From positions 165,268 through 229,267 of the forward strand of contig DEFL01000005.1 in assembly GCA_002350845.1 (NCBI GenBank): 64,000 nt of DNA, in the 5' to 3' direction. Every line of letters begins with the position of its first letter. The stretch's first letter is position 1. Source of the DNA: Christensenella sp. UBA2853 (GTDB taxonomy: Bacteria; Bacillota; Clostridia; Christensenellales; Aristaeellaceae). Positions 32,575-40,125 of the stretch are shown here, one piece after another. Position numbers and translations under genes: made by a program. Under the pieces are notes generated by a model. That model made no database searches and was not told where the DNA came from. It worked only from the letters and a program-made list of their open reading frames with translations.

Positions 32575-34374
32575 TTACTTGCGGGAAATGGCGCCAAAGC
32601 GGCACTTTTCCATACATGAGCCGCACTTGAGGCACTTATCGGGATCGATCTTATGCGGTTCCTTGACTTTGCCTTCGATTGCATTGCCGGGGCAGATGCG
32701 TGCGCAGGCCGTGCAGCCGCGGCACTTGGCAGGATCAATCTCGTAGCGCAGCAGCGCCTTGCAGTGATGGGCAGGGCATACATGGTCACGGATATGGGCT
32801 TCATATTCATGACGGAAGAACTTGAGGGTGGAGAGAACAGGGTTCGGAGCCGTCTGGCCCAGACCGCACAGAGCGGTGGCCTTGATGTTCTTGGCCAGTT
32901 CTTCCAGCTTTTCAATATCGCCTTCCTTGCCTTTGCCTTCAACGATGCGGTTGAGGATCTCCAGCATTCTGCGTGTACCCACACGGCACGGAGTGCACTT
33001 GCCGCAGCTCTCGTCGCAGGTGAATTCCAGGAAGAAACGGGCAATATCGACCATACAGTTGTCTTCGTCCATGACAATCATTCCGCCGGAACCCATCATG
33101 GAGCCGGCCGCGATCAGGTTGTCATAGTCGACAGGCGTGTCGAGCAGTTCCTCAGGCAGGCAGCCGCCGGAAGGACCACCGGTCTGAACAGCCTTGAACT
33201 TTTTGCCGTTGGGGATGCCGCCGCCGATATCATAGATGATCGTGCGGAGCGTCGTGCCCATCGGGACTTCGACAAGACCAGTGTTGTTGATCTTGCCGCC
33301 CAGAGCGAAGACCTTGGTGCCCTTGCTCTTTTCGGTACCCATGGAAGCGAACCAGTCAGCGCCGTGCAGAATGATCTGGGCAACGTTGGCATAGGTTTCC
33401 ACGTTGTTGAGCATGGTGGGCTTCGCAAACAGACCCTTCACCGCAGGGAACGGAGGACGCGGGATCGGCTCGCCGCGCTTGCCTTCGATGGAGCGCATGA
33501 GAGCGGTTTCCTCGCCGCAGACGAATGCGCCGGCGCCCAGACGGATGTGGATGTTGAAGGAGAAGTCAGTGCCGAAGATGTTCTCGCCCAGCAGGCCGTA
33601 ATCACGGGCCTGAGCGATGGCGATCTCGAGTCTCTTGACAGCGATCGGGTACTCAGCACGGACATAAATGTAACCCTCGGCAGCGCCGATGGCATAGCCG
33701 GCAATGGCCATGGCTTCCAGCACGCAGTGCGGGTCGCCTTCCAGAACGGAACGGTCCATGAATGCGCCGGGGTCGCCCTCGTCAGCATTGCAGGCCACAT
33801 ACTTCACAGGGCCGGGAGAATTGTAGGTAAACTTCCACTTCAGACCAGTGGGGAATCCGCCGCCGCCACGGCCGCGCAGACCGGACTTGAGGATTTCATC
33901 AATGACTTCCTCACGGGTCATCTTGGTCAGCGCCTTTTCGAGAGCCTTGTATCCGTCAAACGCGAGATATTCGTCGATGTTTTCCGGATCAATCACGCCG
34001 CAGTTGCGCAGCGCAATTCTCTTCTGATACTTGTAGAACGTGATCTCGTCCAGAGCCTTGTTGGCATTCTGTTCCTGGGTGGCATGATCCTTGTAGACCA
34101 GATGCTGCACAGGACGGCCCTTGAGAAGATGCTCGGAAACGATCTCATCCACATCGTCAACCTTCACACGGGAGTAGAAGGTGCCTTCGGGATAGATAAT
34201 AACGACAGGACCGGCTTCGCACAGACCGAAGCAGCCGGTACGAATGACCTTGACTTCCTTGTCCAGACCATTTTCCCTGATCTTCTGTTCAAAACGCTCG
34301 ATGATCTGCGCAGATCCGGACGATGTGCAGCCGGTACCGCCGCAGCAGAGCACATGCGCGCGATAAATCTCCAT
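32575..34374 (-). CDS. hydB: Hydrogenase NADH-binding subunit (NuoF-like, HydB)
   Basis: 599 residues. Residues 1-~110 form a thioredoxin-like 2Fe-2S domain (CCGGTGC, CFGLCEAGP). The central NuoF part binds NADH and FMN (GRGGGGFPTGLKW, CNADEGDPGAFMDR) and carries the 4Fe-4S motif ESCGKCTPCRVG. Two C-terminal ferredoxin clusters follow (CRGCTACARICP, CLKCGSCMEKCRF). This architecture is that of bifurcating HydB, not of respiratory NuoF alone. 15 nt upstream of hydA. Confidence 0.95.
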   Translation of the reverse strand: MEIYRAHVLCCGGTGCTSSGSAQIIERFEQKIRENGLDKEVKVIRTGCFGLCEAGPVVIIYPEGTFYSRVKVDDVDEIVSEHLLKGRPVQHLVYKDHATQEQNANKALDEITFYKYQKRIALRNCGVIDPENIDEYLAFDGYKALEKALTKMTREEVIDEILKSGLRGRGGGGFPTGLKWKFTYNSPGPVKYVACNADEGDPGAFMDRSVLEGDPHCVLEAMAIAGYAIGAAEGYIYVRAEYPIAVKRLEIAIAQARDYGLLGENIFGTDFSFNIHIRLGAGAFVCGEETALMRSIEGKRGEPIPRPPFPAVKGLFAKPTMLNNVETYANVAQIILHGADWFASMGTEKSKGTKVFALGGKINNTGLVEVPMGTTLRTIIYDIGGGIPNGKKFKAVQTGGPSGGCLPEELLDTPVDYDNLIAAGSMMGSGGMIVMDEDNCMVDIARFFLEFTCDESCGKCTPCRVGTRRMLEILNRIVEGKGKEGDIEKLEELAKNIKATALCGLGQTAPNPVLSTLKFFRHEYEAHIRDHVCPAHHCKALLRYEIDPAKCRGCTACARICPGNAIEGKVKEPHKIDPDKCLKCGSCMEKCRFGAISRK

Positions 34375-34400
34375 GGACTACTCCTCCTAAATCGGTTCGC

Positions 34401-34775
34401 TTACTTCTCAGCAGCGCCGATGGTGTATTCTGTCACAGGGCGTCCATTGACGATGTGTTCAGCCACCACGCGGCCCACTTTTTCAGGGGTCATATGAACG
34501 TAGGTCACTTTTTCCTGTCCGGGCAGATAAACGTCCACCATGGGCTCAAGACGGCACATGCCGATGCAGCCGGTCTGGCTGACGGTGACTTCCTTCAGCC
34601 CGCGTTTGTTGATTTCTTCCATGAACTTCATCATGACAGGACGGGCGCCTGCTGCAATGCCGCAGGTGGCCATACCCACAACCACGCGAATGTTTTCACT
34701 CTCATCTTCCTTGCGAAGATTGATGCGCTGCAGTGTTCTCTGGCGAATAGCTTCCAATTCGGCCATAGATTTCAT
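34401..34775 (-). CDS. Thioredoxin-like [2Fe-2S] ferredoxin of the hydrogenase operon
   Basis: 124 residues with a thioredoxin-like 2Fe-2S site: MATCGIAAGA and TGCIGMC provide four Cys. It resembles the N-terminal domain of HydB and the NuoE C-terminal domain. It probably acts as an extra electron carrier or assembly partner of the hydrogenase. The ATG at 34775 overlaps the stop of the preceding ATPase gene (ATGA) and has GGAGGTG upstream; a longer in-frame version is rejected. Confidence 0.85.
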   Translation of the reverse strand: MKSMAELEAIRQRTLQRINLRKEDESENIRVVVGMATCGIAAGARPVMMKFMEEINKRGLKEVTVSQTGCIGMCRLEPMVDVYLPGQEKVTYVHMTPEKVGRVVAEHIVNGRPVTEYTIGAAEK

Positions 34776-35326
34776 AGGATCACACCTCCAAATATCGGTC
34801 CGAGCTCCTCGCGGATGGATTCCAGCATCCACATGGAAACCTCGGGTTCACTCAGATTTACATCACCCAGAACCTCTCTGACTGCACGGGTATCAAAATC
34901 CATGCTGCCGTTGGGTGATGAACACATCAGTACAAAATCCGGTTTTTCCGGATTGGCTGTGACCAGTGTTACAAACGTGCCGGCCAGGTCGCCCAGCGGA
35001 AGGCAGTCAATGCTGTCCCCGTGGAGCCACGCGGTGAAGACCGTGCCTTTTCCCGGCGTACTGTCAATGTGGATGTCCCCGCCTGTCAGACGCGCATTCT
35101 GCGCCATGAGCGGAATCCCAAGGCCAACCTTGCGGGTCGTCCTTGTCGTGCCAAACGGGCTCATCACCCGCTCCAGCAGTTCGGCATCCATGCCGCAGCC
35201 ATCATCGGTAATGGTCAGAGTGATGAGCTTTTTCTCATCCACATCCACCCGGATGGTAATCAGCCCGGCACCAGCCCGGACACTGTTTTCTGTCAGGTCC
35301 AGGATATGCAGCGACAGGTCACGCAT
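34772..35326 (-). CDS. GHKL-type ATPase domain protein of the hydrogenase operon
   Basis: 184 residues. N-box helix SLHILDLTENSVRAGA, G1 box ITDDGCGMD, and G2-like GLGIPLMAQNARLTGG match the histidine-kinase-type ATP-binding fold. There is no dimerisation/His domain, so it is not a full kinase. Such genes recur between hydC and hydB in Clostridia; function is not established, and regulation or maturation is plausible. Overlaps the next gene by 4 nt. Confidence 0.85.
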   Translation of the reverse strand: MRDLSLHILDLTENSVRAGAGLITIRVDVDEKKLITLTITDDGCGMDAELLERVMSPFGTTRTTRKVGLGIPLMAQNARLTGGDIHIDSTPGKGTVFTAWLHGDSIDCLPLGDLAGTFVTLVTANPEKPDFVLMCSSPNGSMDFDTRAVREVLGDVNLSEPEVSMWMLESIREELGPIFGGVIL

Positions 35327-35332
35327 ATGGGA

Positions 35333-35803
35333 TTACCCCCTGTATTTTGCAATGATCGCCGGGATCTGATCAGGCGTCAGACGTCCGTACACTTCATCAT
35401 TCACGGTCATAACAGGAGCGAGACCACATGCACCCAGGCAGCGGGTCGCGGAAAGAGTGAACAGACCATCGTCCGTGGTGTCACCCACAGGAATCTTCAG
35501 TTCCTCACTCAGTTTTTCAAGCACTTTCTGGGAACCCTTGACATAGCAGGCAGTGCCCAGGCATACGCTGACAATGTACTTGCCAGAAGGCTTGAGTTTG
35601 AACTGGGAATAGAAAGTCGCAACGCCATACACTTCGCTCAGGGTAACGCCCAGCGAATCAGCGATCACTTTCTGCACATCCAGGGAAACACAGCCAAAAA
35701 TGCTCTGCGCATGCTGCAGGATGGGCATCAGTGCACCGGGCTGATCCTTGAGCTCTTCAATCACCTGATTCAGCTGCTCAAACTTTTCTTTGTTGTCCGG
35801 CAT
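35333..35803 (-). CDS. hydC: Hydrogenase 2Fe-2S subunit (NuoE-like, HydC)
   Basis: 156 residues. The N-terminal helical bundle (LMPILQHAQSIFGCVS) is followed by a thioredoxin-like 2Fe-2S domain with Cys in VCLGTACYVKGS and ATRCLGACGLAPV. The ATG at 35803 (MPDNKEKFEQL) has AAAGGAGG upstream. First gene of the hydC-ATPase-2Fe2S-hydB-hydA operon. Confidence 0.93.
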   Translation of the reverse strand: MPDNKEKFEQLNQVIEELKDQPGALMPILQHAQSIFGCVSLDVQKVIADSLGVTLSEVYGVATFYSQFKLKPSGKYIVSVCLGTACYVKGSQKVLEKLSEELKIPVGDTTDDGLFTLSATRCLGACGLAPVMTVNDEVYGRLTPDQIPAIIAKYRG

Positions 35804-35833
35804 GATCGGAATAACCTCCTTTGAAGATCGCCT

Positions 35834-35869
35834 TGTGACCAATGGTCACATCGAATCGAGTGTATTGTA
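35834..35869 (-). promoter_or_regulatory. hyd operon promoter region with palindromic operator candidate
   Basis: A minus-strand TACAAT (35864-35869) lies upstream of a perfect inverted repeat TGTGACC-AAT-GGTCACA (35834-35850), just after the expected start site. The palindrome resembles Rex (TTGTGA..TCACAA) or CRP/FNR sites but has a 7-bp centre, so the regulator is unknown. Position suggests repression. Confidence 0.45.
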
Positions 35870-35922
35870 TCACCTTTAGAATAGAAATGCACGTAATTTT
35901 GATAAAAAAATGACGATTTTTC

Positions 35923-36636
35923 TTAGTATGTCTCTTTCTTGACACTTCTCATCCAATTCAGCAATTCTTCCACGCTTTCATGGTCCAGACGCAGGGCATG
36001 TTCCCTCTCCTGGATGTCCCCGAGATAGTGCGCGTCGGAAGAATGCAGCACATGCTTCCCCCTGAGCGCGGCCTCATCGCACGGCAGATGCCGCCAGACC
36101 TCGACCGTCGGATAGAACGGTTCCTCGGGCATCATGCCCAGGTTCACCAGCAGTCCGTGTGACCCGCGGTTGATATGCGCCGGCACCGGAACGCCGCCAA
36201 AGGCCTTCACCTGCGCCGAGGCCTCCGCAAGAGAGAAATTTGAGGCCCCGATGAGCAGACAGTCCTCCTCCGCGATCACTTCGTCATCGCTGTTCATGAC
36301 CAGCTGATTGCCGAAGAATTTCGGCTTGTTCTTCCCTTTGGGCATATGGGTTCTGAGCATCTCGCTGAATTCAAGCGCCGTGGGCACATCCGGAAAATAG
36401 CCCAGCAGATGGACTTCCTCACGGGTTGTGATTTCCATGCCCGGGAGCAGCAGCAGGCCGTATGCATCGCACACTTCCTGCGCTGCCGGGAGATTGCGTG
36501 CAGTATTGTGATCGGTGATCGCAATGATATCCAGGCCTTTGATTTTGGCCATGCCGCAGATATTGCACGGCGTCATCTCGTCATCCCCGCACGGGGAGAG
36601 GCAGCTGTGAATATGCAGGTCGGCAAAGAATTCCAT
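35923..36636 (-). CDS. PHP domain metal-dependent phosphoesterase
   Basis: 237 residues. PHP motifs: DLHIHSCLSPC (motif I), AITDHNTARN (motif II), PGMEITTREEVHLLGYF (motif III), PVPAHINRGSHG and SSDAHYLGDI (motif IV), giving a full trinuclear metal site. Relatives hydrolyse phosphomonoesters, cyclic nucleotide phosphates or 3',5'-bisphosphates. It closes the regulatory operon upstream of hydABC; the link to hydrogenase is contextual. Confidence 0.88.
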   Translation of the reverse strand: MEFFADLHIHSCLSPCGDDEMTPCNICGMAKIKGLDIIAITDHNTARNLPAAQEVCDAYGLLLLPGMEITTREEVHLLGYFPDVPTALEFSEMLRTHMPKGKNKPKFFGNQLVMNSDDEVIAEEDCLLIGASNFSLAEASAQVKAFGGVPVPAHINRGSHGLLVNLGMMPEEPFYPTVEVWRHLPCDEAALRGKHVLHSSDAHYLGDIQEREHALRLDHESVEELLNWMRSVKKETY

Positions 36637-36662
36637 TCGATTTTCTCCCCTGACTACACAGA

Positions 36663-37004
36663 TTATTCTGCCGGTACGCCTTTCTCATGCATCCGTCCGC
36701 AGATCTCATAGCTGCTCAGCGGACTCTGCAGGACGCACATACCCTCGGCATCCGCCTTGTCCAGGCTTTCCTTCTCCATCTCAATGCCCTCAGGCATGAT
36801 CACGCAGGCCATATCACTGAGGAGTGCAACGGCAATCACGTTCATGTGCGTCTGCACCGTCACCCAGGCCATGCCTTCCTGGCCGTGGCCCATGACCCAG
36901 CTGAGCAGGTCGCACGTATAGCCGCAGAGTACTTCCTTGTTCAGGTCAGCCTCTTTGGTCAGTTCCTTCGCTTCAATGAGCGGAATCAATTCTTTAATCG
37001 TCAT
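36663..37004 (-). CDS. DRTGG domain protein (copy 2)
   Basis: 113 residues of the DRTGG fold (KELIPLIEAKELTKEADLNKEVLCGYTCDLLSWVMG, ending ...SPLSSYEICGRMHEKG). The domain occurs at the N terminus of HPr kinase and in phosphotransacetylase-like proteins and is thought to sense a ligand. A paralogue opens the same operon (38783-39157). Clear GGAGGGAG ribosome site. Confidence 0.82.
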   Translation of the reverse strand: MTIKELIPLIEAKELTKEADLNKEVLCGYTCDLLSWVMGHGQEGMAWVTVQTHMNVIAVALLSDMACVIMPEGIEMEKESLDKADAEGMCVLQSPLSSYEICGRMHEKGVPAE

Positions 37005-37022
37005 TGCTTTTTCTCCCTCCGC

Positions 37023-38336
37023 TTAGCGCCTGATCTGGGCAACTTCCACCATCTGCTCTGCCATGGACTGGAGTTTATCCCTGAGCTTGTGAATGCATTC
37101 CATTTCCTTTGCATACCCGAGCACAATGTCCTCGGCAAACGCACGGCATGTCGGGGATCCGCAGCTGCCGCAGTCATAACCGGGCAGGTCTGCAATGATC
37201 TCATTCATCCGTGTCATCTTCTCCATCGCCACCGAGATGTTCTCATCCAGGCTCATAGCCGGGTTCGCTTCAATCGGAACATCCAGGCGGATCGGATACT
37301 TGTTGATCATCGACACCGGCACGCTCTGCTGGGGCGTGACGGGATTTCTGGCCAGCGTGCTCGCGACGAGCTTGCGGATGGTGTTCTTGGCCACGTAGTT
37401 GTTTTCAAAGGTCAGCGGACCGCCCACGCACCCGCCGGTGCAGGCATTGCCCTCAAAGAAGGCCAGGTCGCTGAGTTTGTTGTTTTCAATCTCTTCCAGG
37501 ACTCTGGACACATTCTGAATGCCGTCCACGTTGAGCGCGTTCTCCTGGAAAATGCTCTTGGCCTCGCCGCTGGAGGTTGCCCATCCAATGCCGTAGCTCG
37601 TCGAGGTGCCGTGCATATGTTCTTCTCTCTGAATCCGGCTGAGCATCGGCCGGATCAGGCCATAGATTTCCAGCATCGAGATGGCCCCGTCCACCGCCGA
37701 TTTTTCCTGTCCGAGCGGGGAATGAATGGCCGTCATTTTGGCCGGGCACGGCGTGATGAAGAAAATGCCGACATCCTCCGGTTCACAGCTGTGCGCCTTG
37801 CAGAATTCCGCCCGTGCGATCTCGGCTGCCACTTCCATGGGCTGGCGGATATCCACAATGTTCGGGATCAGGTCCGGGAAGCGGACCTGGATGAGACGGA
37901 CAACCGCCGGGCACGCCGAGGAGATCATCGGACGCGGCAGGTCGGGCTCACGCATCTTTTCGCTGATTGCCCGGCTGACAATGTCCGCGCCGCGGGCAAC
38001 CTCAAACACATCGTCAAACCCGAGCTCCCTGAGGGCGGTGAGAATCACGCCGACATCCTGTATGTTCCGGAACTGCCCGTAGAGCGTCGGCGCGGGCAGT
38101 GCGATGCGGTACTTGAAGTGCTTGATGTCCTCAAGCGTATCAATGGCTGCCACCTTGGCATGGTAATCGCAGATGCGGATGCACTCGCCGCAGTCAATGC
38201 ACCGCTCATCGAGGATATGCGCGCGTCCGTTACGCACACGGATGGCCTCGGTCGGACAATGCATCAGGCAGTTTGTGCATCCCTTGCACAGTTCTTTATT
38301 CAGTCTCACGGAATGAAACCGTTTTTTTGCATCCAT
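37023..38336 (-). CDS. Hydrogenase-like iron-sulfur protein, probable H2/redox sensor (HydS-like)
   Basis: 437 residues. Two N-terminal 4Fe-4S clusters (CKGCTNCLMHCP, CIDCGECIRIC) are followed by an [FeFe]-hydrogenase large-subunit domain with diverged H-cluster loops: L1 SSACPAVVR, L2 TPCPAK, L3 NACTGGCVGGP. The C-terminal Fe-S motif is YDCGSCGSPTC. Loss of the tandem Cys of L1 and the altered L3 resemble putative sensory hydrogenases rather than turnover enzymes. Flanked by ATPase and DRTGG genes of likely signalling function. No PAS or kinase domain is fused. Confidence 0.85.
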   Translation of the reverse strand: MDAKKRFHSVRLNKELCKGCTNCLMHCPTEAIRVRNGRAHILDERCIDCGECIRICDYHAKVAAIDTLEDIKHFKYRIALPAPTLYGQFRNIQDVGVILTALRELGFDDVFEVARGADIVSRAISEKMREPDLPRPMISSACPAVVRLIQVRFPDLIPNIVDIRQPMEVAAEIARAEFCKAHSCEPEDVGIFFITPCPAKMTAIHSPLGQEKSAVDGAISMLEIYGLIRPMLSRIQREEHMHGTSTSYGIGWATSSGEAKSIFQENALNVDGIQNVSRVLEEIENNKLSDLAFFEGNACTGGCVGGPLTFENNYVAKNTIRKLVASTLARNPVTPQQSVPVSMINKYPIRLDVPIEANPAMSLDENISVAMEKMTRMNEIIADLPGYDCGSCGSPTCRAFAEDIVLGYAKEMECIHKLRDKLQSMAEQMVEVAQIRR

Positions 38337-38357
38337 CGGTATTGCCTCTCTATCCTG

Positions 38358-38786
38358 TTATGTAAGCAGGAACCCCATCTGTATCGTGGTCCCCTCGCCC
38401 ACTTTACTCTTGATATCAAACTCATCCGCATTGCGCTTCATGTTGGGAAGACCCATGCCGGCGCCAAAGCCGAGACTGCGGGCTGTTTCACTGGCCGTTG
38501 ACCAGCCCTCCCGCATGGCCAGGTCCAGATCCGGAATGCCCGGACCCCGGTCTTTGCTGATCAGGCGCACGCGGTCCGGCGTCACTTCCAGGGACAGAAC
38601 ACCGCCATCGGAATGGATGACCAGGTTCAGTTCCACCTCATAACTGGCCACTGCCACGCGCCGGAGCACGTTGGCTGAAACACCCAGCTGCTTGAGCTTG
38701 CGCTTGATATCCGCCGAGGCCTCCCCTGCGCAGGTGTAATCCTCTGCTTCCACAGGATACTCGGCATGCAGCAATGTATTGCTCAT
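38358..38786 (-). CDS. RsbW-like anti-sigma/serine kinase-type ATPase
   Basis: 142 residues of the GHKL ATPase fold: N-box RRVAVASYEVELNLVIHS, G1 SKDRGPGIPD, G2 GFGAGMGLPNMKRNAD. This is the RsbW/SpoIIAB class, which phosphorylates an anti-anti-sigma factor or binds a regulator, though no STAS partner is adjacent. ATG overlaps the upstream DRTGG stop (ATGA), giving translational coupling. Confidence 0.87.
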   Translation of the reverse strand: MSNTLLHAEYPVEAEDYTCAGEASADIKRKLKQLGVSANVLRRVAVASYEVELNLVIHSDGGVLSLEVTPDRVRLISKDRGPGIPDLDLAMREGWSTASETARSLGFGAGMGLPNMKRNADEFDIKSKVGEGTTIQMGFLLT

Positions 38787-39157
38787 AAGCGCGCCTCGCT
38801 TTCCGGCCACTCAATCGGCACACCGCGCAGACCCGCCTCATAGAGGAGGCCGCATGCGGTAAAGGCAGTCGCCGGCGTCGTGATGACTACCAGCCCCTGC
38901 TCGTCCGCCTGTTCGAGGAGGTCGTCCCCGGGAATCTTGCCTCTTGCAAACACGAGGCACTTGAGATCCAGCATATCAGCTGTGCGGAGAACATGTGCGT
39001 TGGTCAGACCGGTAATCAAAACGGTTTTCTCGTTGACAAAAGCCAGCACGTCGCTCATCAGGTCCGAGCAGCAGGCCGTGTAGACCTTCGTCTCCAGGCG
39101 TTCCTGTCCGCACAGAACTTTGGCATGCAATACATTTACCATGTCCTGAATGTTCAT
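38783..39157 (-). CDS. DRTGG domain protein (copy 1)
   Basis: 124 residues, related to the copy at 36663-37004 (NIQDMVNVLHAKVLCGQERLETKVYTACCSD, then LITGLTNAHVLRTADMLD and CGLLYEAGLRG). First gene of the sensory operon, with AGGAG 6 nt before ATG. The ligand is unknown. Confidence 0.82.
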   Translation of the reverse strand: MNIQDMVNVLHAKVLCGQERLETKVYTACCSDLMSDVLAFVNEKTVLITGLTNAHVLRTADMLDLKCLVFARGKIPGDDLLEQADEQGLVVITTPATAFTACGLLYEAGLRGVPIEWPESEARL

Positions 39158-39287
39158 ATAGTTCTCCTCTCCATACTCTCATGCAGCGTCCGGTCCAGCC
39201 GCACGCATGCCCGGCGGGGTCTGCCCGTGCGCAGCCCCTGAAACATAGCATTTTATGGTCTCTTCGGTTCCAGACAAGCCATTCCTG

Positions 39288-39316
39288 ATTGTAACGGACT
39301 TCAATTTGTTTGTCAA
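39288..39316 (-). promoter_or_regulatory. Promoter of the DRTGG-RsbW-HydS-DRTGG-PHP operon
   Basis: TTGACA (39311-39316), 17 bp, TACAAT (39288-39293) on the minus strand, about 130 bp before the first ATG, leaving a 5' leader without obvious structure. Confidence 0.8.
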
Positions 39317-39347
39317 TCTTGTGTTGGCATGCACCGCCAAACAGGGC

Positions 39348-39376
39348 TTGACGGAATGTGACGGCAGCACTACAAT
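39348..39376 (+). promoter_or_regulatory. Promoter of tRNA-Arg
   Basis: TTGACG (39348-39353), 17 bp, TACAAT (39371-39376), 38 bp upstream of the tRNA. Confidence 0.8.
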
Positions 39377-39414
39377 GCTGTCTTGGCCGGCGGGCAGGAT
39401 CCTTCCGGCCGCAG

Positions 39415-39488
39415 GGGCCCGTAGCTCATCCGGATAGAGTGCCTGACTTCGAATCAGTAGGTAGTGGGTTCGAATCCCTCCGGGCTCG
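39415..39488 (+). tRNA. tRNA-Arg (TCG)
   Basis: Acceptor GGGCCCG/CGGGCTC (one G-T pair), D-arm GCTC..GAGT, anticodon loop CTTCGAA reading TCG, T-arm GTGGG/CCCTC with TTCGAAT, discriminator G. The CCA end is not encoded. Confidence 0.93.
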
Positions 39489-39495
39489 CATCATA

Positions 39496-39555
39496 AAACC
39501 GGGCACCGCATCAGCATCACTTTCGCGTGATACCGATACGGTGCCCGGTTTTTTT
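39496..39555 (+). terminator. Terminator of tRNA-Arg
   Basis: Long stem AAACCGGGCACCG/CGGTGCCCGGTTT, followed by more T's. The loop contains a smaller hairpin, ATCAC..GTGAT. Confidence 0.88.
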
Positions 39556-39562
39556 CTGTCCA

Positions 39563-39976
39563 TCAGAGCGGCAGGAGGGACGCGAGGAAAAAGAGGATGC
39601 CGCAGATGATATTGGCCAGAAGCGAGCAGGTGTCCTGTTCCTCCTTGGTCAGGTCATCAAAGGAAACGGGCGGCTCATCGAGATAGTCCACCATGTCCCC
39701 GTAGGCGCGGAACGGATCCTTTTTCGGCTTCTTCAGCGGCTTCATGCGGGGAATCTGCAGCCCGTCCATGCGCAGATACACCAGGTATGCGCACAGAAGA
39801 AACACCACGCCCACAACCGGGAACACCATGCCCAGGGTCAGATGCGGCGTGCGCGGCTGGAGATACTGCTTCCAGAGCATGACAATGAGCAGCATGAGAA
39901 TAAACCGTGTAAACACCTTATAGATCAGCGGACGGATCATATCCCGCTGAAAGTGGTCTCGGATCGGATGTTTCAT
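39563..39976 (-). CDS. Small membrane protein of unknown function
   Basis: 137 residues: basic N terminus, two helices (about 20-36 and 48-68), a charged cytoplasmic stretch rich in Lys/Pro/Asp, and a C-terminal helix (about 118-137). No family recognised. GGAGG lies 5 nt before the ATG, so it is probably translated. It stands alone between the tRNA-Arg terminator and the opp operon. Confidence 0.7.
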   Translation of the reverse strand: MKHPIRDHFQRDMIRPLIYKVFTRFILMLLIVMLWKQYLQPRTPHLTLGMVFPVVGVVFLLCAYLVYLRMDGLQIPRMKPLKKPKKDPFRAYGDMVDYLDEPPVSFDDLTKEEQDTCSLLANIICGILFFLASLLPL

Positions 39977-40070
39977 GGACGCCTCCGTTGGAAAATGGGA
40001 TCAGTTGCCTCTGCCTATTATAGCGGGAATGCGCATCCACCGCCATCCCCTGCCCGTCAACCTGAGATAA

Positions 40071-40103
40071 GGAAAATCCGGGAAAGACATCATCTTTCCC
40101 GGA
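40071..40103 (-). terminator. Terminator of the opp operon
   Basis: Perfect TCCGGGAAAGA/TCTTTCCCGGA stem with 5-nt loop and TTTTCC tail on the minus strand. Confidence 0.8.
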
Positions 40104-40125
40104 AACAGTCTTCCAACAGAATGCC

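Noticed and set aside
34772..35326. Sensor histidine kinase of a two-component system
   Set aside because: Only the ATP-binding domain is present, with no phospho-accepting His/dimerisation domain and no response regulator nearby.
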